Below, piece after piece: positions 1-8,358 of a stretch of 28,972 bases of DNA. Position 1 is the first letter of the stretch, and each line of letters begins with the position of its first letter. The translations under genes were made by a program, and so were the position numbers. The notes under the pieces are model-generated. The model was not told where the DNA came from. It saw nothing but the letters and a program-made list of their open reading frames with translations, and ran no database searches. This DNA comes from an uncultured Pedobacter sp. (GTDB lineage Bacteria; Bacteroidota; Bacteroidia; Sphingobacteriales; Sphingobacteriaceae), in the NCBI GenBank assembly GCA_938008555.1, contig CALLKE010000142.1, forward strand, positions 1 to 28,972, given 5' to 3'.

Positions 1-116
1 TTTCGATCATATTTTATCCAAATATTACCTATCATACATTTAGATACACTACCCTTCATCTTTTAAAGACTGATGATACCTCCATTTTTTTATGGACTTA
101 GTTGATAGAAGGGCTC

Positions 117-3100
117 TTATTTTGCATTATAGCTTTTGCTGAGGGTTGCACTTTTTCTTTTATATGCCCAATCAAAAATGAGTGGAAATACCCAAAGGCT
201 AAAAATCATGGCGCAAAGGATACCTCCAATTACTACTCGTGCCAATGGTCTTGAACTTTCAGAACCGATGCTATGTGATGTGGCGGCAGGTAGCAGCCCA
301 ATAGCGGCCATCATGGCAGTCATGAGTACGGGTCTTATTCTGGCATTTACTCCAAGCTTTATTGCAGAATAAAGTGATTGTGTTTGCCCTCGCATTTTGT
401 CAAGGTTCTCTTTGAAAACAGTTATGAGGATAATTCCATCCTGAATACAAATTCCAAATAAGGCTATAAATCCGATACCAGCCGATATACTGAAATTTGT
501 GCCTGTAATTAAGAGTGCTAATATGCCGCCAACTAATGCAAATGGAACATTGAGGAAAACTAATAACGAGTCTTTGAAATTTCCAAATAACGAGAATAAT
601 AAAAGAAAGATGAGGAACAAGCTGATGGGGACCACTAATGCTAATCTCTTTTCAGCACGCTGCTGATTTTCAAAATCGCCTTGCCAAGCCATATTGTAGC
701 CTCTTTTTAGTGACACCTTTTCATTTACTTTCGCTTGTGCCTCTGCAATAGTGCTGCCCATGTCCCTCCCACGAACAGAGAATTTGAGTGCAGTATATCG
801 TTCATTGCCATCTCGGAAAATTAAACATGGACCTGTTTTTTGCGTAATAGAAGCTATTTCTCTAATAGGTACTTTGGATCCACTTTGTGTGGGTACTAAT
901 AGGTTACCAATATCCTCAGGTGTTTTTCGGAATGCTTCTGGTAAGCGGATTCTAATATCAAATGTTCTTACACCTTCATATAAAGTAGAGGCGGCTTGTC
1001 CACCAATAGCCATGCTGATGACTGAATTAGCATCGGCAGTAGCTACTCCGTATTGAGCCATTTTTTGTTGATCAAGATTAATATCCAGTTCAGGTAAGCC
1101 AATACTTTCCATCACACCTAAGTCTTCAACACCCCTTATTTTCTTCAATACCTGGTACACTTCTTTTATTTTCTTTTCTGAATAATTCAGCGAATCACCA
1201 TAAATTTTTATTACAATGGATCCTTTAACACCTGATACAGCTTCCTCTACATTATCCATAATGGGTTGAGAAAAATTGAGATTGGCGCCTGGAATTTTTG
1301 ATAAACTCGTATTCATTTGGCTAATAAGTTCTTCCTTTGAAATTTTTGGCTTCCAATCTTTTTCAGGATACATTAAAATATCGAACTCATTATTGTAAAA
1401 TCCAGTTACATCAGTGCCATTATCGGGTCGTCCAGTTTGGGATACAGTATACCGTACTTGTGGAAAAGTCATCACGATACTTCTAGCTTGCTTGGCTACT
1501 TCGACAGACTTGTCTAAGGATACACTATAGGGAAGTTGTACTCTTAACCATATGGATCCTTCATTTAGCTCGGGTAAAAACTCGCTACCTAAAAATCTAA
1601 AACTGAATATTCCTATAACCATCATAACAAAGGCAATAGGAATTGTAGCTTTTCTGTTTTTATATGTAAAATCAAAGCCCTTTAGCAGAAAAGCAGTAAA
1701 GCCATGAACAATTGGGTTGTGCTTTTCTCTTACATTTTTGTCGAGTAAAAAAGAAATTAATACAGGGACTAATGTTAATGTGGTGATTAATGATCCTAAT
1801 AAGGCAAATGCAAGGGTATAAGCTAATGGAGAAAACATTTTCCCCTCAACCTTCTGAAAAGCAAAAATAGGAAGCAGGGCAGTAATGATAATGAGATTTA
1901 AATAAAATGGTCGTTTCCCAATTTGAGAACCGGCTCTTCTAATAATCCCAAGCTTGCTTATTTTATTGAATCTTTCCATACCTAGGTGAACAGCCTTGTG
2001 ATCTAATATGACAAACATGCCTTCAACCATTACAATCGTCCCATCCAGAATAATTCCAAAATCGACTGCACCTAATGAAAGCAAGTTGGCCGACATACCC
2101 ATCAGTCGCAAACAAATAAAAGCGAAGAGCATAGACATGGGAATGATAATAGCCACAATGACAGTAGCGCGCCAGTTGAATAGGAAAAGTGAAACGAGTA
2201 TAATCACTAGCAATATGCCTTCTGCAAGGTTGTGTAAAACAGTATCAGTGGCATATGAAATCAGGTTAGTACGATCATAGTATGGAACTATTTGGGTATC
2301 TGCTGGAAGAATATCTCGGTTTATCTTGTTGATCTCTTTCTTTAAGGCGCCTACTACCTCTGAAGGATTTTCTCCTTTTCGCATGACAATGATTGCTTCA
2401 ACAGCATCTTCGTTATCTATTACTTTTCTTTTTCCTGATTTGTCGATCACTGCGTCGCTTCGACCTACCCAGCCTAATCTAGGTAGATTTGATATCTGCA
2501 CATCAGCTACATCTTTTACCAATACAGGGATACCATTATTATCGCTGACAATGATATTTCTGATTTCATTAATGTCATTCAATAAGCCTAATCCCCTGAC
2601 AGCAAAAGCTTGATTGTTTTGAATGATCATATCACCCCCCACATTAATATTAGTCTTCTGCACAGCTGTAAATACATCTAAGGAGGTGATACCTAATGTG
2701 GCTAGCTTCCCAGGGTGTACAGTAATTTCATATGTTTTGGTCTTTCCTCCAAAGCTGTTGACATCTCCAATACCAGGTATTGCTCTTAGTCGTCTGTCTA
2801 TTACCCAATCTTGTATGGTCTTTAATTCTCTGACGTTTCTAATGGAGCTTTTCAAAGTGTATCTAAAGATCTCACCTGTAGGACCTGTTGGTGGTTGTAC
2901 TGCGGGTGTGATGCCAGGAGGAAGGGTTGCGTTGACCAACATATTCATCACCTGCTGTCTAGCTTCCGAGTCTTTTACATTGTCTTCAAAAATTAGCTTG
3001 ATGAAGCTTAGTCCAAAAATACTTGTAGAGCGTAAACTCAGCTTTTTTTGGACTGGATTTAAAGCAATTTCTATTGGGATGGTGATTAATTTTTCTACTT

Positions 3101-3287
3101 CTTCAGCGCTTCGGCCAGGCCATTGTGTGATAACCGTTATTTCTGTATTGGTCACATCAGGGAATGCTTCAATTGGCATGTCCTTAAAGGTGATGATCCC
3201 AGCTATAATAAGTATTGAGGCAAGGAACAAAATGAAGTATCTGTTTTTTAATGAAAAACCGATAATCGACAGAAGAAATTTGGCCAT
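117..3287 (-). CDS. czcA: CzcA-like HME-RND heavy-metal efflux permease
   Basis: Inner-membrane, proton-driven pump of a tripartite system that exports metal cations from the periplasm or cytoplasm. At 1056 residues it has the usual HME-RND length. The first membrane helix is near residues 15-35, followed by a large periplasmic loop with typical RND phrases (FPDVTNTEI, WPGRSAEEVEKL). The TM4 motif DFGIILDG..VMVE carries D409, D415 and E422. In characterised CzcA proteins the equivalent acidic residues carry protons, and the DFG..DG form is linked to divalent metals (Zn, Co, Cd, Ni), whereas CusA-type copper/silver pumps have a different motif. It is the last gene of a three-gene operon, 29 bases after the adaptor. 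The family call is secure. The metal is inferred, and no metal-responsive regulator lies in the window. Confidence 0.93.
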   Translation of the reverse strand: MAKFLLSIIGFSLKNRYFILFLASILIIAGIITFKDMPIEAFPDVTNTEITVITQWPGRSAEEVEKLITIPIEIALNPVQKKLSLRSTSIFGLSFIKLIFEDNVKDSEARQQVMNMLVNATLPPGITPAVQPPTGPTGEIFRYTLKSSIRNVRELKTIQDWVIDRRLRAIPGIGDVNSFGGKTKTYEITVHPGKLATLGITSLDVFTAVQKTNINVGGDMIIQNNQAFAVRGLGLLNDINEIRNIIVSDNNGIPVLVKDVADVQISNLPRLGWVGRSDAVIDKSGKRKVIDNEDAVEAIIVMRKGENPSEVVGALKKEINKINRDILPADTQIVPYYDRTNLISYATDTVLHNLAEGILLVIILVSLFLFNWRATVIVAIIIPMSMLFAFICLRLMGMSANLLSLGAVDFGIILDGTIVMVEGMFVILDHKAVHLGMERFNKISKLGIIRRAGSQIGKRPFYLNLIIITALLPIFAFQKVEGKMFSPLAYTLAFALLGSLITTLTLVPVLISFLLDKNVREKHNPIVHGFTAFLLKGFDFTYKNRKATIPIAFVMMVIGIFSFRFLGSEFLPELNEGSIWLRVQLPYSVSLDKSVEVAKQARSIVMTFPQVRYTVSQTGRPDNGTDVTGFYNNEFDILMYPEKDWKPKISKEELISQMNTSLSKIPGANLNFSQPIMDNVEEAVSGVKGSIVIKIYGDSLNYSEKKIKEVYQVLKKIRGVEDLGVMESIGLPELDINLDQQKMAQYGVATADANSVISMAIGGQAASTLYEGVRTFDIRIRLPEAFRKTPEDIGNLLVPTQSGSKVPIREIASITQKTGPCLIFRDGNERYTALKFSVRGRDMGSTIAEAQAKVNEKVSLKRGYNMAWQGDFENQQRAEKRLALVVPISLFLIFLLLFSLFGNFKDSLLVFLNVPFALVGGILALLITGTNFSISAGIGFIALFGICIQDGIILITVFKENLDKMRGQTQSLYSAIKLGVNARIRPVLMTAMMAAIGLLPAATSHSIGSESSRPLARVVIGGILCAMIFSLWVFPLIFDWAYKRKSATLSKSYNAK

Positions 3288-3316
3288 TTATTTGTACTAA
3301 TTATGAATGTGATATC

Positions 3317-4417
3317 CTAGCTATTTAATGCACCGTAGATGAAGATTACTTGTGACCCTATTAATATTTCACCAGGTGAGACTCCACTCTTGATAAAAGC
3401 TGTTTTTCCATTGATGCTAAGGACTTCTACAGGTCTTAGTTCTACGGATTTTTTGCCTTTATAAATGAGTACATAATATTGACTATGGTCAAAAATAAGT
3501 GCGGCGCTTGAAATAGCGACTGCTTCTTGTTTCTCCGTATTATTTACCGTAACTGTAGCAAACATCTGAGGTTTTAGCATATAATCCGGATTGTTTAATA
3601 CCACACGCATTTTCATTACTTTGTTGACCGGGTCTAAAATATTCATCAGCCTGCTAATTTTACCTTTGAATACTTTGTCTGGATAAGCTATTGTTGTTAC
3701 ATCAACCTCATCTCCTTGGTGTACCTTGCGAATATTTTCCTCATATACATTGGCTTGCACCCAAACTTCTTTTAGATCTGATATAATAAATAGCCCGTTG
3801 CCATTGTCGGTTCTAATGGCCATGCCATTTGTTACATTTTTTTGAACGAGAAATCCATCGATTGGAGATTTAATTAAATATTCACCGTTTTTGCTGTTGC
3901 CATTTATCTGGAGTATTTTCTCAGCGGCTGTTTTAGTGGCTATAGCTTGTTGGTGATTAACTTCAGCATTTGTTACGTCTATTTGTGAGGCTAGTCCACT
4001 TTTAAATAAAGAGGTTTGTTGTTCAAGCTGCATTTTAGTTAGGCGCACATTTGTTTCGGCGTTCGTAAGGGCCGCGTCATAGTTGGCTACCTCAGCACTT
4101 TTTATCCTTCCAAGAACTTCTCCAGTTTTTATGTAATCTCCGGGCATTACCTTTACATCTTGCACATTTCCACTAATCAGAGGAAAAATAGTAACCATCC
4201 TGTCTGTGTTAAAATCAATCATACCATTAAACTTGATTGCATTAGTTAGCTTAGAGATTCTAACAGTATCTGTTTTTAATGTATTGAACAATGAGTCAGG
4301 TATTTGATAAGGTATCTTAGCCTCTTCTTTGCTTGATTTACTAGAGCATGCTAGTAGATTAAATAATAATACTATGGCTGCTAAAATGCTTAAACTGTAT
4401 TTGTTGAATCGGTTCAT
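3317..4417 (-). CDS. czcB: RND efflux periplasmic adaptor lipoprotein (CzcB-like)
   Basis: Membrane-fusion protein that bridges the RND pump and the outer-membrane channel. The 366-residue product starts with a short hydrophobic segment ending in a lipobox (LLAC, Cys24), so it should be a lipoprotein. A biotinyl-lipoyl-like half (ISGNVQDVKVMPGDYIKTGEVLG, here shown in part as VKVMPGDYIKTGEVLG) is followed by a coiled-coil hairpin (about residues 110-165, ANYDAALTNAETNVRLTKMQ region). The second lipoyl half (IKSPIDGFLVQKNV) and a beta-barrel region then follow. No extra His-rich or Met-rich metal-binding domain is visible. It lies 32 bases after the TolC-like gene and 29 bases before the permease. 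Adaptor function is clear; substrate is inferred only from the permease. Confidence 0.9.
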   Translation of the reverse strand: MNRFNKYSLSILAAIVLLFNLLACSSKSSKEEAKIPYQIPDSLFNTLKTDTVRISKLTNAIKFNGMIDFNTDRMVTIFPLISGNVQDVKVMPGDYIKTGEVLGRIKSAEVANYDAALTNAETNVRLTKMQLEQQTSLFKSGLASQIDVTNAEVNHQQAIATKTAAEKILQINGNSKNGEYLIKSPIDGFLVQKNVTNGMAIRTDNGNGLFIISDLKEVWVQANVYEENIRKVHQGDEVDVTTIAYPDKVFKGKISRLMNILDPVNKVMKMRVVLNNPDYMLKPQMFATVTVNNTEKQEAVAISSAALIFDHSQYYVLIYKGKKSVELRPVEVLSINGKTAFIKSGVSPGEILIGSQVIFIYGALNS

Positions 4418-4449
4418 TGCAGAAAAAAAATTAATAACAACATGGTTAA

Positions 4450-5751
4450 TTATTTGTTAAAGAAAGGCGTCCCGGTTACGAAATTCAGCGTTTCAAGTGA
4501 TGTTATTCGATCAAGCAAAGCATTGTTAAGTAATAGCGTGTTGCTTTTATAGTCATCATAAAAATTTAAAAAATCTAATAGCCCAATATTACGCTCTGTG
4601 TAGTTTCTTAGCACTTCTTGTATTAAATGGTTGTAGTCTTGTTTGAATTTGGGGTCGAAACTATTACAAAGCTGCTCTGATCGTAAAGCACTTGCATAGC
4701 TGGTTGCGACATCGCTTTCTACTTGATCTTGTTGTTGCTGATATTGCACTTTACTCTGGTCAATGGTAATTTTAGCTTGCTTGATTCCTCCTTGATTACG
4801 ATTGAAAAAAGGTAACGCAAATGCGACTCCAATACTGTTAAAATTTTGGACATAACTTCCATATTTATCAAAATTGAAACCTACGGTGATATCAGGCCAT
4901 GCTAGGGCTTTTTGTACTTTTAAATTCATGTCATTGAATAACATATTGGCTTTGGCTATTTTCAAATCAGTTCGATTTATGTTAGCTGAATCCAGTAGTG
5001 TTTGATAGGGAATAGTAGCGAGTATTTTTTTTCCATCGAGATCGTAATTGTAAGCAGTTTCTATAGTGGTCTTTGTATTTGCCTTGATCAGTAGTTTAAA
5101 CTCTGCTTGGGTTGCATCAATGCTTGATAGGAGGGAATTATACTCTGTTTGTAGTGAGTATAATTGAGACTGTATACGTAATACTTCCTTTTCGGATATA
5201 TATCCTTTTTCATACTGTTCTTTAAAGGCGGCCAATATTTTTTGAAGTGCGTTAATCTCCTTGATATAAACTTTTTCTGATTGCTGTTGAAAATAGATGG
5301 TGAAAAAATCATTTCGTAAAGTAAATTTTAATGTACGAAGCAGATCAAGAAATTGATAGGTTGCTTGCTCTACTCCAATTTTTGCTAATCGTATATTTTT
5401 ATTACGCTTCCCTGCAGTTAAAAAAAGTTGGGAAAGCCCCAAGGAGTATTCACTGTTTTTTGTAATGTCATCATTTCCCTGGCTGAAGTTCAATATTTTC
5501 TTTGTGACCGGATTATAAAAGATGGTATTATAATTAAACTGAGGGTTTTGAAATAAGCGTGCAGTGATTACTTGTGCCTGAGCAATATCAATATTGTAAT
5601 GCTGGGCAATTACGGCAAGATTTTTCTTTAAAAAGAGATCCTCTGATTCCTGTAGGCTTAATTTAAGGGTGTCGTTAGCTAATTTCTGTGCATGTAGCTC
5701 GCAGCGAGATACAACAACAATGAACAGTAAAACAATAATTCTCAACTTCAT
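4450..5751 (-). CDS. czcC: TolC-family outer-membrane efflux protein (CzcC-like)
   Basis: Outer-membrane channel of the tripartite pump and first gene of the operon. The 433-residue product has an N-terminal signal peptide (hydrophobic stretch residues 4-15, probable cleavage after ELHA). Two long helical repeats rich in Gln, Leu and Asn follow, typical of the OEP/TolC fold, for example SLQESEDLFLKKNLAVIAQ near the start and a second copy around residues 250-330. The C-terminal NYTERNIGLLDFLNFYDDY segment is characteristic of CzcC/CusC relatives in Bacteroidota. The gene order C-B-A matches the classic czcCBA layout. The transcription start probably lies in the AT-rich divergent region shared with tsaE; I could not find a clear -7 box on this strand. 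Confidence 0.88.
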   Translation of the reverse strand: MKLRIIVLLFIVVVSRCELHAQKLANDTLKLSLQESEDLFLKKNLAVIAQHYNIDIAQAQVITARLFQNPQFNYNTIFYNPVTKKILNFSQGNDDITKNSEYSLGLSQLFLTAGKRNKNIRLAKIGVEQATYQFLDLLRTLKFTLRNDFFTIYFQQQSEKVYIKEINALQKILAAFKEQYEKGYISEKEVLRIQSQLYSLQTEYNSLLSSIDATQAEFKLLIKANTKTTIETAYNYDLDGKKILATIPYQTLLDSANINRTDLKIAKANMLFNDMNLKVQKALAWPDITVGFNFDKYGSYVQNFNSIGVAFALPFFNRNQGGIKQAKITIDQSKVQYQQQQDQVESDVATSYASALRSEQLCNSFDPKFKQDYNHLIQEVLRNYTERNIGLLDFLNFYDDYKSNTLLLNNALLDRITSLETLNFVTGTPFFNK

Positions 5752-6022
5752 TTTTACGGAATATATATCAGATGCTAAAAAAGTAAGTGTATAATTTTAA
5801 AAACAAATTGCAATTGTCTTATTTTAAATATAAATTGTGCCTTCTGTAATTTGTATCTAATTTTTTATGACTCAAGTTTAATTTGCAGTACGACGAAAGT
5901 AATAATTGTTATATTTTTTCTACTATAAAACCTAATTACTGTTTTTTATTTAACATAGTTTAACATTTTTTTCTTTATTGTGAATATGTCACTTTATCTT
6001 TGTCGCTATTTTCTAACTTCTG
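5752..6022. other. Divergent intergenic region between efflux operon and tsaE
   Basis: A very AT-rich 271-base region separates two operons that run away from each other, so it should hold both promoters. I see a TAnnTTTG box for tsaE at 5995-6002. I see no clear operator palindrome for a metal sensor. Confidence 0.6.
5995..6002 (+). promoter_or_regulatory. Bacteroidota -7 box (TATCTTTG) of tsaE
   Basis: TATCTTTG is an exact match to the TAnnTTTG -7 consensus described for Bacteroidota. It ends 20 bases before the tsaE ATG, which predicts a very short 5' leader. A TTG at 5978-5980 is nearer than the usual -33 spacing, so the upstream element is uncertain. Confidence 0.55.
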
Positions 6023-6448
6023 ATGCAAATTAAGGTAACTACGATTACTCAGCTTTCTGAGGCAGCGAAAGAACTTTTGGCCTTTTTTGGGGGGGAGAAA
6101 ACATTTTTGCTTTTTGGCGATATGGGGGCAGGCAAAACAAGTTTAGTTAAAGCGATTTGTCAGGAACTAGGTGTTGTTGAAGCTGTATCTAGTCCGACAT
6201 ATGCTATTGTTAACGAATACGAGACGAATACTAATTATCCGGTTTATCACTTTGATTTTTATCGATTAAAAACTGAAATAGAGGCATTGGACTTGGGTTT
6301 GGAAGAATATTTGAATTCTGGGTCTTATTGCTTCATTGAATGGCCTGAGAAAATAAGCTCCTTCTGGCCGAAGCGTTACGTTAAGCTTGTTTTGACGATA
6401 TTAAATGAAACTGAGCGCGCCATTGTTGCAGACATTATATCTGACTAG
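6023..6448 (+). CDS. tsaE: TsaE, ATPase subunit for tRNA threonylcarbamoyladenosine (t6A)
   Basis: Small P-loop ATPase that works with TsaB and TsaD to place the threonylcarbamoyl group on A37 of ANN-decoding tRNAs. The 141-residue product has the normal length for the family. Visible motifs are the Walker A loop GDMGAGKTS at residues 32-40, the family SSPTYAIVNEY segment that follows, HFDFYRL near residue 76 and the IEWPE motif near residue 105. It stops with TAG and is followed 72 bases later by the alanine dehydrogenase gene, a pairing frequently seen in Bacteroidota. Essential translation-fidelity gene; identification is secure. Confidence 0.96.
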   Translation: MQIKVTTITQLSEAAKELLAFFGGEKTFLLFGDMGAGKTSLVKAICQELGVVEAVSSPTYAIVNEYETNTNYPVYHFDFYRLKTEIEALDLGLEEYLNSGSYCFIEWPEKISSFWPKRYVKLVLTILNETERAIVADIISD

Positions 6449-6520
6449 AATGTTTTCTGGAGCTTAAGAAAATATTTTGGATTATTATTAGACTCACTAC
6501 ATATTACGCCAATATAAATA

Positions 6521-7732
6521 ATGAATAAGTTCGCCGATATTGCAAGACAGGCTCTTCTAGCACCAAAAGAGTCACTGCTAGAAATTCCTAATAGGGATAG
6601 CAGTTTCTCTATTGGTATTCCGAAAGAAACATCTTTTCAGGAAAATCGTATCGTGCTAACACCTTTATCAGTAGCTCTTCTCGTTCAAAATGGCCACGAA
6701 GTGATTGTTGAGTCTGGGGCAGGTCTAGGAGCAAATTTTACAGATAATAATTACAGTGAGCAGGGAGGGCATATTGTCTATGACAAGAAGGAAGTTTATA
6801 ATGCCAGTTTCATTGTTAAAATTGCTCCACCAACAATGGAAGAAATTGGTATGATGAAAACTGGGCAAGTTCTATTCTCAGCTCTTCAGATGTCGACATT
6901 AAAGGCTGAATACTTGCATGCTTTAATGAAGAAAAAAATCACTGCCTTATCTTTTGAATATTTGTTGGATGACGGAAATGTACTTAGTGTCGTTCGGGCC
7001 ATGGGAGAAATTGTTGGGGCTACTTCTATTTTGATTGCTGCCGAGTATTTAAGTACTGTTTTTGGTGGAAAAGGTTTGATGCTTGGTGGTGTTACAGGTG
7101 TTCCTTCAACAGAAATTGTCATTTTAGGAGCAGGTGCTGTTGGAGAGTATGCTACTCGAACAGCTATTGCATTAGGGGCCTCTGTTAAAGTTTTTGATAG
7201 TTCAATTTGTCGTTTGCGTCGATTGCAGAACAATATTAATTCAAGAATTTATACTTCCGTTATTCAGCCTATTGTACTGCAGAAAGCTATCTGTAACTGT
7301 GATGTGGTGATTGGAGCCATTCGCGCTAATAATGGAAGAAGCCCATGTATTGTATCTGAAGAAGCAGTTAGCAGTATGAAACCAAATTCAGTCATTATTG
7401 ATGTCAGTATTGATCAAGGTGGCTGTTTTGAAACTTCTAGAGTAACTAATCATACTGAGCCTATCTTTCGAAAATATGACGTGATCCACTATTGTGTGCC
7501 TAATATTGCATCGCGAGTGTCACGTACTGCAACTTATGCTTTGACCAATATTTTTACCCCCATATTGATTGATATTGGCGATGTGGGTGGTATTGTGAAT
7601 TTGATCTGGGAGCGGCCAGGAGTTCGTAATGCAATTTATTTGTACCAAGGAGTCTTGACCAATAAAGACCTAGCAGAGCGATTTAATATCCCTCTCAAAG
7701 ATTTGGAGCTATTAATTATAGCTACCCGTTGA
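6521..7732 (+). CDS. ald: Alanine dehydrogenase family protein
   Basis: Member of the alanine dehydrogenase/PNT family, expected to interconvert L-alanine and pyruvate with NAD and ammonium. The 403-residue product is slightly longer than classical Ald (about 370) because of an N-terminal extension of about 30 residues. The substrate domain begins at IGIPKETSFQENRI, the Rossmann fold has GAGAVG at 203-208, and the IDVSIDQGGCFETS segment is typical. By eye, Lys100 aligns with the catalytic lysine, but Gln123 (LFSALQMS) sits where classical Ald has its active-site His (LFTYLHLA). I believe this variant is widespread next to tsaE in Bacteroidota, so true alanine dehydrogenase activity should not be assumed. 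The coding call is secure; the exact reaction is moderate. Confidence 0.85.
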   Translation: MNKFADIARQALLAPKESLLEIPNRDSSFSIGIPKETSFQENRIVLTPLSVALLVQNGHEVIVESGAGLGANFTDNNYSEQGGHIVYDKKEVYNASFIVKIAPPTMEEIGMMKTGQVLFSALQMSTLKAEYLHALMKKKITALSFEYLLDDGNVLSVVRAMGEIVGATSILIAAEYLSTVFGGKGLMLGGVTGVPSTEIVILGAGAVGEYATRTAIALGASVKVFDSSICRLRRLQNNINSRIYTSVIQPIVLQKAICNCDVVIGAIRANNGRSPCIVSEEAVSSMKPNSVIIDVSIDQGGCFETSRVTNHTEPIFRKYDVIHYCVPNIASRVSRTATYALTNIFTPILIDIGDVGGIVNLIWERPGVRNAIYLYQGVLTNKDLAERFNIPLKDLELLIIATR

Positions 7733-7779
7733 TTCAATAATATACGATAGCGTAAACTCCGCCAATACTTACTCTACTA

Positions 7780-7800
7780 GGTTTTGTCAAACCACTTTTG
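7780..7800 (+). terminator. Weak hairpin after the alanine dehydrogenase gene
   Basis: Five-base perfect stem (GGTTT/AAACC) with a TGTC loop, followed by a short T-rich run (ACTTTTG). It lies about 50 bases after the ald stop. The stem is short and AT-rich, so it is only a possible intrinsic terminator. Confidence 0.25.
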
Positions 7801-7960
7801 TGTGTAGATATGATGAGCTAGCGAAACATTGTCATTGGTCTCGCTGTCAAATGAGATTATCTAATAGCGTACTTTCTATAATTGATTGCTCTTTTGATAT
7901 TTAATTTATCGATTAGTTAATTTTATTTATTTAAATTTTATTTATAGATAAAATAAATAC

Positions 7961-7968
7961 TAATATTG
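7961..7968 (+). promoter_or_regulatory. Near-consensus -7 box (TAATATTG)
   Basis: TAATATTG matches TAnnTTTG at all but one position and is followed by TCGCTAT. The 10-base word TTGTCGCTAT also directly follows the tsaE -7 box. It could drive the small frame at 8013 and perhaps the downstream cluster. No -33 TTTG is evident. Confidence 0.3.
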
Positions 7969-8012
7969 TCGCTATAGTCAAAGTGAAACATAGTTAGCGC
8001 TGAGGAAGCATC

Positions 8013-8105
8013 ATGAATTTATATTTTGCAAAAACTGCTCTGGTTCCGATTATAATGATATGTCTCATTATCAGGTATAGTAAATACAATCCGTTTGTTT
8101 TTTAG
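8013..8105 (+). CDS. Possible 30-residue hydrophobic peptide
   Basis: A short frame starting at ATG 8013 and ending with TAG encodes a 30-residue peptide. It has a Lys near the start, a hydrophobic centre (ALVPIIMICLII) and a polar, basic tail, so it would be a single membrane-spanning microprotein. A purine-rich GAGGA lies 8 bases upstream of the ATG and a near-consensus -7 box lies about 45 bases upstream. I recognise no family. Frames of this size arise by chance in AT-rich DNA, so this is a weak call; conservation in relatives would be needed to support it. Confidence 0.2.
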   Translation: MNLYFAKTALVPIIMICLIIRYSKYNPFVF

Positions 8106-8358
8106 AACAGGCTCTACAAAGGACTGGTATTAATACAGTATAGTATTTCATCCATTATAAAATGGGTTTTGATCAAGGACTATAAAGTGTTCATGCTTGG
8201 TGACTAGTTTATCGAGCAAAATGGATATATGGATAAATCAACCAATAATGAATCTGATAGGTGGTCAAACAATATAATATTAAATAGGATGTGGCCTCAA
8301 TAATAAAAAATGAATAAATCAAACAATAAACAATCATAATTCACTTAAAATCTACCTC

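Larger units (their letters stand above)
7733..8358 (+). other. 626-base intergenic region upstream of the oxoamine synthase cluster
   Basis: No long reading frame or tRNA is visible. It holds a weak hairpin just after ald (7780-7793, GGTTT-TGTC-AAACC), an AT-rich tract (about 7900-7960), a near-consensus -7 box (7961-7968) and a possible 30-residue peptide frame (8013-8105). The last 100 bases before the synthase gene are rich in A and T with many short AATAAA-like words. The length suggests a regulated leader or a remnant of lost DNA. Confidence 0.5.
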
